NCBI GenBank assembly: GCA_011390165.1
Contig: JAABSV010000015.1
Coordinates: 1-64,000 of the forward strand
Direction of reading: 5' to 3'
DNA: 64,000 bases
Origin: Desulfobulbaceae bacterium
GTDB taxonomy: Bacteria > Desulfobacterota > Desulfobulbia > Desulfobulbales > Desulfocapsaceae
This document shows, in pieces, positions 27,983-36,384 of the stretch; position 1 is the first letter of the stretch; each line of letters starts with the position of its first letter. The notes beneath the pieces are model-generated. The model ran no database searches, had not been told where the DNA came from, and saw only the letters and a program-made list of their open reading frames with translations. The translations under genes were made by a program, and so were the position numbers.

Positions 27983-28417
27983 GTGTCCATAGTCATCGCC
28001 GCCGACCACGGTGGCTTCGAATTGAAGGAAGCGATCAAGAGACGGTTGCTTGAGGTGGGTCGAGCGGTGGTCGATGTCGGTTGCCCGTCGGAGGCGGCGG
28101 TTGACTACCCCGACTATGCGGCACTGGCGGTGGCGGAGATTGTCAGTGGCCGTTGCCGCTGGGGAATCCTCATCTGCGGCACCGGCATCGGCATGTCCAT
28201 TGCCGCCAACCGCCACGCCGATATCCGCGCCGCCAACTGCCATAACGAGTACACCACGATCATGAGTCGTGAGCACAACGACGCCAACGTCCTTTGTCTC
28301 GGGGCGAGGGTTCTAGACCGGGATGAGGCCCTCTCGCTGGTCAGCCTCTGGCTGGCCACCGACTTTACCGGCGGCCGACACCAGCGTCGGGTCGATAAGC
28401 TGACGTTGCCGCACTGA
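27983..28417 (+). CDS. rpiB: Ribose-5-phosphate isomerase B
   Basis: A 144-residue LacA/RpiB sugar-phosphate isomerase of the pentose phosphate pathway. It shows IAADHGGFELK at the N-terminus, the active-site Cys in GILICGTGIGMSIAAN, and REHNDANVLCLGARV. The start is GTG with GGGAGG upstream. It lies 18 nt after fabF and is followed by a terminator-like hairpin. Confidence 0.96.
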   Translation: MSIVIAADHGGFELKEAIKRRLLEVGRAVVDVGCPSEAAVDYPDYAALAVAEIVSGRCRWGILICGTGIGMSIAANRHADIRAANCHNEYTTIMSREHNDANVLCLGARVLDRDEALSLVSLWLATDFTGGRHQRRVDKLTLPH

Positions 28418-28469
28418 GTGTCGGCGGAGAGCGTGGACCCCCAACCGGTGAGAGGGGAGAAGGGAGAGG

Positions 28470-28503
28470 GAGCCGGTGCGGCCACTGCGCACCCGGCTCT
28501 TTG
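28470..28503 (+). terminator. Terminator-like hairpin after rpiB
   Basis: GAGCCGGTGCG (28470-28480) pairs with CGCACCCGGCTC (28488-28499) around a 7-nt loop, with one bulged C, followed by TTT. It may end or attenuate the fatty-acid operon before nrdR. The T-run is short. Confidence 0.45.
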
Positions 28504-28599
28504 TCGTTTGCGGGGGCAGGTGTGGCCGCCCCCGCCCCGGGCCGAGGGGGGTGGTGTCCCGGCTGGCAGCAACTTCACCGACTTTTCAGGGGAACGACG

Positions 28600-29076
28600 A
28601 TGAAATGTCCATATTGTGACCATCTCGACAACCGGGTAATCGATTCCCGACTGAACAAGGATGCCACCATCACCCGGCGGCGGCGCGAGTGCCTGGCCTG
28701 CGATCAGCGGTTTACCACCTACGAACGGTTGGAGGTGATGCTGCCGGTCCTGATCAAAAAGGATGGCCGGCGAGAACCCTGGGAGAGGCGGAAACTGGTC
28801 GCCGGGCTGGAGAAGGCCTGCGAAAAGCGATCGGTCAGCCGCGACCGGATCGACGAATTTGCCGACAACATCGAGCACAAACTCCAGGACTTCGGCGCCA
28901 AGGAAATTCCCTCAAAGGTCGTGGGGCAGTGGGTGATGGAGGATCTGCCCCTCCTCGACGAGGTGGCCTATGTCCGTTTTGCCTCGGTGTACCGGCAGTT
29001 CAAGGATGTCAATGAATTCATGGCCGAGTTGAAGGCCCTGCTGGCTGCCCGGGGGGACGAGGATGCACCGGGCTGA
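28600..29076 (+). CDS. nrdR: Transcriptional repressor NrdR
   Basis: A 158-residue regulator of ribonucleotide reductase genes. The N-terminal zinc ribbon uses Cys3, Cys6, Cys31 and Cys34, and an ATP-cone domain follows (about 49-139, from VLIKKDGRREPW). CAGGGGAACG precedes the ATG at 28600. It overlaps ribD by 14 nt. The nrdR-ribD pairing is common in proteobacteria. Confidence 0.97.
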   Translation: MKCPYCDHLDNRVIDSRLNKDATITRRRRECLACDQRFTTYERLEVMLPVLIKKDGRREPWERRKLVAGLEKACEKRSVSRDRIDEFADNIEHKLQDFGAKEIPSKVVGQWVMEDLPLLDEVAYVRFASVYRQFKDVNEFMAELKALLAARGDEDAPG

Positions 29077-30199
29077 TGAGGCCTATATGCGTCTCGCCCT
29101 GCGCGAGGCGAGAAAGGGGCTGGGGCGGACCTCGCCCAACCCCTGCGTCGGGGCGGTACTGGTCAGGGATGGCCAGGTCATCGCCCGGGGCTTCCATCGG
29201 CGGGCCGGCGCCCCGCACGCTGAAGTCGAGGCCCTGAACCGGGCCGCTGGCCAAAGTGTGGCCGGGGCGACCATCTATGTTACCCTCGAGCCCTGCAACC
29301 ACACCGGCCGGACCCCTCCCTGTACCCGGGCGATTGTGGCGGCCGGCATTTCCCGGGTGGTGGTGGGGATGTGCGACCCCAACCCTCTGGTAGCCGGCAG
29401 TGGCATCCGCGCTCTGCGGGAACAGGGCCTTGAGGTGCGTTGCGGGGTGCTGGAAGAGCAGTGCCGCCGGTTGAACCGCCCCTTCTGCAAACATATCACC
29501 AGCGGGCTGCCCTGGGTAATCATGAAGGCCGGGGTGAGCCTGGATGGCCGCCTGAACTACCGCAGAGGGGCAAGCGGCTGGATGACCGGGCCGGAGTCGC
29601 AGGTCGCGGTGCACCGCCTCCGCGACCGGGTCGATGCGATTCTGGTCGGCCGGGGGACGGTGGCCATCGACAACCCCTCCCTGACCACCCGTCTGCCGGG
29701 CCGGGGCGGCCGCGACCCACTGCGGGTGGTCGTCGACAGCCACCTTTCTCTGCCGCTTGCCGCCACCCTTTTTCAACAGCACTCTCCTGCCCCGACCTTT
29801 GTTTTCTGTGCCCCGGAGGCCGATCCCGACCGGGCCGCCCGACTCGCCGACCTCGGCGTTCGGGTCTGGCCGGTGGAGCGAACGGCTGCCGGTCTCGATC
29901 TCCGCCAGGTTCTCCGCATCCTCGGTGGGGAGGGACTCTGCTCTCTGCTGGTGGAGGGGGGGAGTGCCATACACGGCTCCTTCCTGCGGGCCGCTCTCTA
30001 CGATTACGCCCATCTCTTCATTGCACCGCTCTTTGCCGGTAACGGCGGAGAACCGCTGGTCGGCGGTCTGCTGGCCGGCGACCGTGCCCATGCCCCGCAC
30101 CTGAGGGGGGTAGAGCTCCGGCGGTTGGGGGAGGATCTGCTTCTCTCCGGCGAGGTCGTTTATTCCCGGGAAGAGGGGGGACTGACCGGGGTCCCCTGA
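29063..30199 (+). CDS. ribD: Bifunctional riboflavin biosynthesis deaminase/reductase RibD
   Basis: A 378-residue two-domain enzyme. The N-terminal deaminase has zinc ligands His52, Cys78 and Cys87 and catalytic Glu54 (HAEVEAL, LEPCNHTGRTPPC). The C-terminal reductase (about 150-365) has KAGVSLDGRLNYRRGASGWMTG and VEGGSAIHGSFL. It converts the GTP-derived pyrimidine in riboflavin synthesis. Its 3' end overlaps the convergent ParB-like gene by 40 nt. Confidence 0.96.
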   Translation: MHRADEAYMRLALREARKGLGRTSPNPCVGAVLVRDGQVIARGFHRRAGAPHAEVEALNRAAGQSVAGATIYVTLEPCNHTGRTPPCTRAIVAAGISRVVVGMCDPNPLVAGSGIRALREQGLEVRCGVLEEQCRRLNRPFCKHITSGLPWVIMKAGVSLDGRLNYRRGASGWMTGPESQVAVHRLRDRVDAILVGRGTVAIDNPSLTTRLPGRGGRDPLRVVVDSHLSLPLAATLFQQHSPAPTFVFCAPEADPDRAARLADLGVRVWPVERTAAGLDLRQVLRILGGEGLCSLLVEGGSAIHGSFLRAALYDYAHLFIAPLFAGNGGEPLVGGLLAGDRAHAPHLRGVELRRLGEDLLLSGEVVYSREEGGLTGVP

Positions 30200-31185
30200 A
30201 GACGACGCAGGTAGGCGGCACAGGCGGCCAGATCGGCAAAGGTGGTGGTCAGGGTCACCTCGTCTTTTTCAAAGGATGGGCTATGGCTGAGGCTGCTGTT
30301 GGCCGGCAGGGGGAGGCTTTTCACCTTTCTGGCAAATTCTGCCTCGGCGGCGGTGAGGGCCGGGCGGTGCTGCTCTTGGAGGAGGTCGCCGAGATGGCTG
30401 ATCTTCTGGGCCAGGTTCCACACCGGGTGGTGGTGGATGGCCTGAATCTCCTCGGCTGCCAGAGTGGCGGCGATGCTCTCTTGCCGGCGGGCGGCGATCT
30501 CACTGATCAAGGAAAGAAAACGGCGCTGTTTCCCTTCCCCCATGGCCAGGTCGGTAAAGAGGCGGAGAAGGGCCAGGCGGTCGGTGTCGCTGGCCAGACG
30601 GAGCAGTTCCAGAGAGATCTTCTCGCTCAGCAGGCCGTTGTCCATGGCCCGCAACAACTCCTCGTCAAGGGCCAGGACCCGCTCGCTGAGCGCCAGGCTT
30701 GCCGGCCGTCTCGGCAGGGAGAGCCTGGTCAGCCAGTCACCGCCGACCACGGCCTCATCACCAATAATATGTCGGGCAAGCTCGATAAACCGGGCCTTTT
30801 CGGCCAGGGAGAGGGGACCGCAATTCTGCTGGTCGGCCAGGACCAACGGCAACAGCAGTTCCGGCGGCGTGGCGGCAGGCAGAGAGAGGCAGTTGAGCTG
30901 CCCGGCACCGTTTTGTCGGGCAAAGTGCAGTCTCCTCAGCCCGCAGACCACAGTATAGCGGCCCTGGTGCCCCCCCTGGCAGCCGGCGGTGGGCAGGAGC
31001 AGCGGTGGGTGGAGCACTCCGGCCAGGGTCAGGGATTCGGTCAGGGCCGGCGGTAGGCGGTCAACGGCCCAAGGGTGGAGGGACCACTCGGGGTCGAGTC
31101 GGATATCGGTAAGGGGTACAGGCCGGCAACAGGCATCAATCAGCCAACATGCTGGCGTGCTTGTTGCGGAGTCGGACTCTGGCAT
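30160..31185 (-). CDS. Solitary ParB/Spo0J-like domain protein
   Basis: A 341-residue protein. Residues about 20-110 resemble the ParB N-terminal domain: the DIRLDPEWSLHPW strand, TESLTLAGVLHPPLLLP and the CGLRRLHFAR counterpart of the GxRR nucleotide-binding motif. A helix-rich middle (about 120-260) resembles the ParB helix-turn-helix region but is divergent. No ParA gene or parS cluster accompanies it, so chromosome segregation is not implied. It starts 85 bp after the ihfA-like gene and overlaps ribD at the 3' end. A DNA-binding or CTPase-type role is possible; function unknown. Confidence 0.7.
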   Translation of the reverse strand: MPESDSATSTPACWLIDACCRPVPLTDIRLDPEWSLHPWAVDRLPPALTESLTLAGVLHPPLLLPTAGCQGGHQGRYTVVCGLRRLHFARQNGAGQLNCLSLPAATPPELLLPLVLADQQNCGPLSLAEKARFIELARHIIGDEAVVGGDWLTRLSLPRRPASLALSERVLALDEELLRAMDNGLLSEKISLELLRLASDTDRLALLRLFTDLAMGEGKQRRFLSLISEIAARRQESIAATLAAEEIQAIHHHPVWNLAQKISHLGDLLQEQHRPALTAAEAEFARKVKSLPLPANSSLSHSPSFEKDEVTLTTTFADLAACAAYLRRLQGTPVSPPSSRE

Positions 31186-31224
31186 TGCTGCGGGCGGCAG
31201 AAAAGAGCGGGCACGGCCTCTGAC

Positions 31225-31252
31225 CGGGCAGTGACCCTCCGGTCGCTGCCCG
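31225..31252 (-). terminator. Hairpin downstream of the IHF/HU gene
   Basis: CGGGCAGTGACC and GGTCGCTGCCCG pair over 12 bp, with one wobble, around a CTCC loop, just after the IHF-like stop on the minus strand. A CTCTTTT run follows only about 20 nt later, so it is a weak terminator candidate. Confidence 0.4.
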
Positions 31253-31270
31253 CTGCCGGTCGCAGTTCTG

Positions 31271-31558
31271 TCAGGAGTTGTTGATCTTGTCGCGGAGGAT
31301 ACCGGATGGCTTGAAGGTTACCACCCGCCGGGCATCCAGAGTCAACTCGTCGCCGGTTTGCGGGTTGCGCCCGCGTCTGGCGCTTTTTGCTTTGACATTG
31401 AACTTGCCAAAACCGCTGAGCAGCAGGTCCGAACCGCTGATCAGGCTCTCTTTGGAAATACGCAGGAAGGCCTCCACCGAGTCGGTGGCCTGGGCCTTGG
31501 TCAACCCTTCATGATTTTTATAGACCTGCTGAACCAGGTCGGCCTTGGTAAGTGTCAT
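31271..31558 (-). CDS. ihfA: IHF/HU-family DNA-bending protein (integration host factor alpha-like)
   Basis: A 95-residue histone-like protein: MTLTKADLVQQVY start, FGKFNVKAKSARRGRNPQTG arm with the DNA-intercalating Pro, and a TFKPSGILRDKIN C-terminus. The RRGRNPQTGDEL motif favours the IHF alpha class over HU, but assignment between the two is not certain. AGAGGAG lies before the ATG. It may be transcribed with the ParB-like gene. Confidence 0.88.
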   Translation of the reverse strand: MTLTKADLVQQVYKNHEGLTKAQATDSVEAFLRISKESLISGSDLLLSGFGKFNVKAKSARRGRNPQTGDELTLDARRVVTFKPSGILRDKINNS

Positions 31559-31701
31559 GGCTTCTCCTCTGTGAACTGTTAAATTCGTTCAAATCTAGAC
31601 AATGATATCCGCTTGGTGGAGAAAGTCAAATTTTATCTTCTTTCCCCCCTCTCCAAGGGGAGCAATGCGGCCATTTTACTCTGCCTGGCCGGCCGGCAGC
31701 C

Positions 31702-32910
31702 TTACATCATGACGCTGGAGAGCTTGAAGATCGGCAGGTACATCGCCACAACGATGCCACCGATCATCCCGCCGAGAAAGACCATCATAAAGGGTTCAAT
31801 CATCGCGGTGAGGTTTTCCACCGCCTGGTCCACCTCCTCGTCATAAAAGTCGGCAATCTTTTCCAGCATCGCGTCAAGGGCACCCACCGACTCACCGACA
31901 TTGATCATTTGGACCACCATGTTTGGGAAGACGCCACTCTCCTCAAGAGGCTCGGCAATGGGGCGCCCCTCGGCGATGGAATCGCCAACCCGGAAGACTG
32001 CCTGCTCAATCACCTTGTTGCCGGAAGTCTTGGCCACCACCTGCAGGGCCTCGAGGATTGGTACACCGGCACTGAGCATGGTGCTGAGCGTCCGGGTGAA
32101 CTTGGCGACCGCCACCTTTCGCAGGAGAATGCCGAATACCGGGGCGCGGAGCATACCCCGGTCCATGGCTATTCGCCCCTTCTCCGTCTGGTAGATCTTT
32201 TTCACCCCCAGGCCGAGAAGGAAAAAGGCGATGATGATGTAGATAAAATATTCCTGAAAAAATTCACTCATATTGACGACAATCGTGGTGGGGAGGGGGA
32301 GGCTGTGGCCGAACCCCTCGAACATCGACTTGAATACCGGTACCACAAAAACCAAAATGACGATCAAAATGAGGATTGAGATCGCCAGGCAGACGGTGGG
32401 GTAGGTCATCGCCCCCTTGATCTTTTTCTTCAGGGCCATGGATTTTTCCATGAACACTGCCAGCCTGTTGAGGATGGTGTCGAGGATACCGCCGGTCTCG
32501 CCGGCCTCGATCATGTTGGTGAAGAGGTTGTCGAAGATCTTGGTTTTCTTGCGCATGGAATCGGCAAGGGTTGAGCCGGCCTCCACATCCATGCGGATCT
32601 CGTTCAGTGCCTTTTTGAAGGTGGGGTTACTCTGCTGCTTTTCCAGGATCTCCAGACCCTGTACCAGGGGGAGACCGGCATTGATCATTGTCGAGAGTTG
32701 CCGGGTGAAGATGACGATATCCCGCCCTTTTACCTGTGGTTTAAAAAAGGAGATATTTTCCAGCAGATCTTTCGGCTTTTCCTTGATCGTCGGGTTGCTG
32801 ATGCGCATTCGGCGGACCTGGGCCTGGGCTCCGGCCAGGTCCGGTGCCTCAACCTCCCCTTTTCGCTTTTCGCCGTGGGTGTTCTTTCCTTTCCATATGT
32901 AGATGGGCAT
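31702..32910 (-). CDS. pilC: Type IV pilus assembly inner-membrane protein PilC
   Basis: A 402-residue polytopic protein with two GspF/PilC (T2SSF) domains (about 70-190 and 275-395), each with MINAGLPLVQGLEIL- or MLSAGVPILEALQVV-type motifs, and about three membrane helices. It is the platform for pilus assembly motors. GGAGG precedes the ATG. It stands alone: no pilB, pilT or pilA is adjacent, so the remaining pilus genes must be elsewhere. Confidence 0.93.
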   Translation of the reverse strand: MPIYIWKGKNTHGEKRKGEVEAPDLAGAQAQVRRMRISNPTIKEKPKDLLENISFFKPQVKGRDIVIFTRQLSTMINAGLPLVQGLEILEKQQSNPTFKKALNEIRMDVEAGSTLADSMRKKTKIFDNLFTNMIEAGETGGILDTILNRLAVFMEKSMALKKKIKGAMTYPTVCLAISILILIVILVFVVPVFKSMFEGFGHSLPLPTTIVVNMSEFFQEYFIYIIIAFFLLGLGVKKIYQTEKGRIAMDRGMLRAPVFGILLRKVAVAKFTRTLSTMLSAGVPILEALQVVAKTSGNKVIEQAVFRVGDSIAEGRPIAEPLEESGVFPNMVVQMINVGESVGALDAMLEKIADFYDEEVDQAVENLTAMIEPFMMVFLGGMIGGIVVAMYLPIFKLSSVMM

Positions 32911-33249
32911 GGCGGACCTCCGAGTGGGGGGGGGAGACTGCTCAGCGTCAGTATGCTGGCAGTTGGCTAAACCGGCAGTGATATCGATTGTATACCATCG
33001 CTCACATGATTACAAGCTTCTCGCTTTGTTTGCTATCGACAATCTTTGTGGCCCTCCGGTACTGTTTTAAAGGCCCCTGTAGAGAGAATTCGATCATTTT
33101 AAAAAAAGCTTGTCGCTAAGCAAGGCTGTTGGTATAGTACACGGTTCGTGTAGATTGGATTATCTGGCTGCAGGCGTTTCATCGTCTGTTGCCGTTTTTT
33201 TTGGCACCTGTCGGCGTGCCGGCAGGTATCTGCTGGAGTGGAGGAGAAG
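32911..33249. other. Divergent promoter region between pilC and the small Cys-rich gene
   Basis: No gene is supported in this 339-bp stretch. It is AT-richer than its surroundings and contains the strong promoter candidate at 33110-33138 for the rightward gene. Confidence 0.55.
33110..33138 (+). promoter_or_regulatory. Sigma-70-like promoter
   Basis: TTGTCG (33110-33115), a 17-nt spacer and TATAGT (33133-33138) match the housekeeping consensus well. It lies about 110 bp upstream of the small Cys-rich protein gene, after an AT-rich run of A residues. Confidence 0.6.
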
Positions 33250-33495
33250 ATGCAGAGTCAGACCACGGTAAATTACAGTGATGGTCGTTTTCAACCGGTT
33301 ATCGAGAAGTGTCAGGGCTGTGGACGGGTTGTTGAACAGGAGGGGGTGGAGTACTGCCGGAGCTATCTGCAGCCGGCCGCCAAGTGGAAACTTGGCTTCT
33401 GTAACTTTGCCACCCACGCCAAACCGGAGATCAACATCATCAAGGTCAGGATCAACCCGTTGAAAGCAGCCAAGCGGGCATCGAAGAGAAAATAG
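33250..33495 (+). CDS. Small Cys-rich protein with W-x2-G-x-C-x3-ATH motif
   Basis: An 81-residue basic protein of unknown function. It contains CQGCGRVV (CxxC), a third Cys in YCRSYLQP, a fourth in the motif AAKWKLGFCNFATHAK, and a Lys-rich tail (KAAKRASKRK). The four cysteines suggest a zinc ribbon or small metal site. I recall similar short proteins in sulfate reducers, but no function can be named. GAGGAG lies directly before the ATG; an in-frame GTG 12 nt earlier is possible. It has its own promoter (33110-33138) and a terminator-like hairpin just downstream. Confidence 0.75.
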   Translation: MQSQTTVNYSDGRFQPVIEKCQGCGRVVEQEGVEYCRSYLQPAAKWKLGFCNFATHAKPEINIIKVRINPLKAAKRASKRK

Positions 33496-33516
33496 CGCAC
33501 CAGTTTTCTCTCCCCG

Positions 33517-33538
33517 GGGGCCGGTTTTGGCCGGCCCC
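33517..33538 (+). terminator. GC-rich hairpin after the small Cys-rich gene
   Basis: GGGGCCGG (33517-33524) and CCGGCCCC (33531-33538) form an 8-bp stem with a TTTTGG loop, 22 nt after the stop codon. No T-run follows, so termination would be imperfect. Confidence 0.35.
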
Positions 33539-33733
33539 TGCTTGCTCGCCACGCCCGCCTCTTTTTGCTTTTCCTGTCGTTTCTGCCTCTTCTGCTCCTC
33601 CAGGCTACCTGCCCTTTTCTCTCTTTTGCCTCGGATTGTACCCCGAATTGTACTTCAAGTATCGCCCGGCGGAGTTCTCAGACCATCCCCTGCCTGCCGA
33701 CCGGCAGTGCTTTTACTACTCCTCGCGTTGTGG

Positions 33734-34417
33734 TTACTTCCGTACCCCGAAGATTGCCGTGCCAATCCGGATAATTGTCGCCCCCTCTTCGATGGCCACC
33801 CGGTAGTCGCCGGACATCCCCATGGAGAGTTCAACCCTCTCTGCCGGGAGGAGACCAAGTTGCTGGAGAGATTCGGCAAGTTGCCGGAGATGACGGAAGT
33901 GGGGACGCGACTCTTCCGGGTCATCGGTCAGCGGTGGCATGGTCATCAGACCACGGACCAGAAGGGTTTCGAAGCCACTGATCTGGCGAAGGAATTCCGC
34001 CGCTCCGGCCGGATCTACCCCCGCTTTGCGCGGGTCGGCACCGACGTTGACCTGGACGAGAATTTCCAGTTGCCGGGCGCTTCCCAGCATGGCACGGTGA
34101 AGAGCCTGGGCCAGTTTCAGTCGGTCAACGCTCTCCACCATGGTACAGCATTCGGCAGCCAGTTTCGCCTTGTTGCTCTGCAACTGGCCAATAAAATGGA
34201 ACTCTGCCCCGGCCGGCACCTCGGGCCTCTTGCCGACCAGTTCCTGGACATAGTTTTCTCCAAAACAGTGCTGGCCGGCCTGATATGCCTGGCAAATTAC
34301 TTCTGCTGGAAAAAGTTTCGAGACCGCTACCAGTTGTATATCTTCCGGTCGGCGTCGGCAGGCTGTTGCAGCCCGGGCGATCTCTTCTCGGATTCGGACA
34401 AGATTATCGGCAATCAT
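33734..34417 (-). CDS. yggS: YggS/PLPBP-family pyridoxal-phosphate homeostasis protein
   Basis: A 227-residue single-domain TIM-barrel PLP-binding protein. The PLP Lys is expected at 34 (LVAVSKLF), followed by FGENYVQE, FHFIGQLQSNKAK and ELSMGMSGDY phosphate-binding motifs. It buffers vitamin B6 and affects amino-acid pools in known organisms; no enzyme activity is established. It overlaps the tatD stop by 4 nt. Confidence 0.96.
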   Translation of the reverse strand: MIADNLVRIREEIARAATACRRRPEDIQLVAVSKLFPAEVICQAYQAGQHCFGENYVQELVGKRPEVPAGAEFHFIGQLQSNKAKLAAECCTMVESVDRLKLAQALHRAMLGSARQLEILVQVNVGADPRKAGVDPAGAAEFLRQISGFETLLVRGLMTMPPLTDDPEESRPHFRHLRQLAESLQQLGLLPAERVELSMGMSGDYRVAIEEGATIIRIGTAIFGVRK

Positions 34418-35262
34418 GGTTGGTGTGGCACTGCCGGTTGCCCGGCAGGCAGGGAAAAAAGTTTTTCCGCATTGGCGGTGGTTGCCGTAGCCAGGTCGGC
34501 GAGATCCAAACTGCGAAGTTCAGCTACTTTTTTGGCAGTGGCAAGCAGATAGGCCGGTTCGTTACGTCGGCCGCGAAAGGGGTGGGGGGCGAGAAAGGGG
34601 GCATCGGTTTCCAGGAGCAGAGAGTCGAGGGGAACCAGGCGGGCGACCTCCTGCAGAGTGCGGGCATTGGCAAAGGTGACGATCCCGGGAACAGAGACCA
34701 TCAACCCCAGGGCCAGAACCTTCTCGGCGAATTGCCAGTCACCGGAAAAACAGTGCATGATGCCGCCGTGTCGCAGCGATCCGACCTGGCGAAGGAGGGC
34801 CAGGGTATCGACATCGGCCTCCCGGTTGTGGATGATGATCGGCAGGCCAAGCTCGCCGGCCAACTCCAACTGCCTGGCCAGGCAGCGCCGCTGCTCGGCA
34901 GGTTCGGCATAGCCCTTGACGTAATCGAGGCCGATTTCGCCAAAGGCGACGATCTGGCCGGGGTGGTTGCGGTACAGTGCTTCAAGAAGGAGGTAGTCAC
35001 CGTCGCTGGTTCTGCCGGCCTCGTGGGGGTGGATGCCGATGGCCGCCGAGACGCCGGGAAACCGTTGTGCCAGAGCCACAGCCTGAGAGGAACTGGTCGG
35101 GTCGATACCGATGGTGACTACCCGGTCTACCCCGGAGGCGGCGGCCCGATCGAGAATTCCGGCGGGCTCCTCATCCCGGGCAAGCATGTCCAGGTGGCAA
35201 TGGCTGTCGATCAACCGGATGGGCTGGCAGTGTTCTTGCTGGTTTTTGGTTGGTGGCTGCAC
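34414..35262 (-). CDS. tatD: TatD-family metal-dependent deoxyribonuclease
   Basis: A 282-residue amidohydrolase-fold nuclease. The metal motif DSHCHLD is near the N-terminus, followed by GEIGLDY, IIHNREAD, HCFSGD and ETDAPFL. The start at GTG 35262 is chosen because GAGGAG lies 5-6 nt upstream; an in-frame TTG at 35289 lacks this. It is translationally coupled to yggS. Confidence 0.94.
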   Translation of the reverse strand: MQPPTKNQQEHCQPIRLIDSHCHLDMLARDEEPAGILDRAAASGVDRVVTIGIDPTSSSQAVALAQRFPGVSAAIGIHPHEAGRTSDGDYLLLEALYRNHPGQIVAFGEIGLDYVKGYAEPAEQRRCLARQLELAGELGLPIIIHNREADVDTLALLRQVGSLRHGGIMHCFSGDWQFAEKVLALGLMVSVPGIVTFANARTLQEVARLVPLDSLLLETDAPFLAPHPFRGRRNEPAYLLATAKKVAELRSLDLADLATATTANAEKLFSLPAGQPAVPHQP

Positions 35263-35417
35263 GCTGTCTCCTCGGCCTCTCTTTAGCAAAATTGGCCGGA
35301 AGCTGCAATCAGCAAGATTTTCCCTTCGGCCACATCGTCATGTTCTGCAACTGTGGGCCGACCTTTTCCGTTTGGCAAGTCGTTCCAGCTGGGTTCGGGT
35401 CGGTGCTGCAATCGTTT

Positions 35418-35558
35418 GTCGCCGGGCAGGAAAAGGTTGCAGGCTCTGAATCAGTATCTGTCCGGCCAGTGCTCCAGCTTTGTTTAGGCAGGCCAACGAG
35501 CTTGAGTTGGCCTTGTGAATGGACCTGTCCGGGCGAAAATGGGCTGCCGGTGAACGGG
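35418..35558. repeat. Hairpin repeat family 2, copy A (degenerate)
   Basis: Its GGCCAGTGCTCC, AGGCAGGCC and GGTGAACGGG segments align with the copies at 56323 and 58464. The internal stem here is perfect: AGGCCAAC and GTTGGCCT around GAGCTTGA. The left terminal repeat is decayed. Confidence 0.55.
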
Positions 35559-35604
35559 CCCTCGGTGCTGGCGGGATGGATTTGTTATAAAATGAAAATA
35601 AATC

Positions 35605-35633
35605 TTCATCTGGGCCCGAAACTATCGTATAGT
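35605..35633 (+). promoter_or_regulatory. Weak sigma-70-like promoter candidate for the roadblock/MglA operon
   Basis: TTCATC (35605-35610), a 17-nt spacer and TATAGT (35628-35633). The -10 box equals that of the promoter at 33133; the -35 box is poor. Confidence 0.3.
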
Positions 35634-35920
35634 GGTAAGAGTTAAAATTTGTTGTATATTTTTTTGATACTGCCGGATCTGACCCGAACTGCTGCCATGG
35701 GTGGCGGTTGCCCGCTCTGCTAGTCATGGCCGGTATACCGTATGTGCGGCTGAGCTTTATCCGAAGCCCTACAGCTTGTGTTTTGCCTGGCCAGCAGCCA
35801 TTTGCCGCTGGCCGCTGGCCAGGGTGGGAACTTCTCTCAGATACCATTGAGCGCCGGTTTGTCTGTCGTCTTTTGCGAAGGTTGTGGAATCAAGCCAACA
35901 ATTACAATGAGGTCTGTGGC

Positions 35921-36322
35921 ATGAATTATGGGATTGTGAGTCAAGAGCAACTGGAGCAGATCGATACGATTTTGACGGATAAACTGATCAAACTCGGGGT
36001 AGATTGCGTCATCATCATTGATATGGCCGGCAATATCATAACCGCCAGGGACAATGGCGAAAGCAAGTATGATGTCTATTCCTTCGCTGCCCTGGCGGCA
36101 GGAAATTTCGCTACGGTCGACGCCATGGCCAAGCTGGTGGGGGAACAGGAGTTCTCCCTGCTGTTCCACAAAGGGCAGGAATCGAACATCCATTTCAGCA
36201 AGATAGATGAGGAACTGCTGCTGATCTCGATGTTTGGACGTGATATCTCACTGGGATTCCTCCGCCTGAACGTTGTCGACGTCATCGAAAAGATACGCAA
36301 GGTATGGGAGAAAAAGGGGTAG
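35921..36322 (+). CDS. Roadblock/LC7-domain protein (MglB-like)
   Basis: A 133-residue single roadblock/LC7 domain protein. It has an N-terminal helix, then the alternating strands CVIIIDMAGNIITARD, LLFHKGQESNIHFSKI and LLLISMFGRDISLGFLRL. Such proteins act as GAP or scaffold for MglA GTPases in polarity control. GAGG lies about 8 nt before the ATG. It is followed 62 nt later by an MglA-like GTPase, so the pair probably works together. Confidence 0.9.
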   Translation: MNYGIVSQEQLEQIDTILTDKLIKLGVDCVIIIDMAGNIITARDNGESKYDVYSFAALAAGNFATVDAMAKLVGEQEFSLLFHKGQESNIHFSKIDEELLLISMFGRDISLGFLRLNVVDVIEKIRKVWEKKG

Positions 36323-36384
36323 CCGAAGAAAATTCCGGCAAGTGTGCGGAGTTGATCGCAGACAACAGTTAAGGGAGTGAGACC

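Larger units (their letters stand above)
35263..35920. other. Gene-free region upstream of the roadblock gene
   Basis: This 658-bp spacer contains a degenerate copy of hairpin repeat family 2 (35418-35558), then an AT-rich stretch. TTCATC-17 nt-TATAGT (35605-35633) is a weak promoter candidate for the roadblock/MglA operon. No coding sequence is convincing. Confidence 0.5.

Noticed and set aside
30160-31185. ParB partition system
   Set aside because: No parA, no parS-like repeats and a divergent DNA-binding region, so only a ParB-like domain is claimed.
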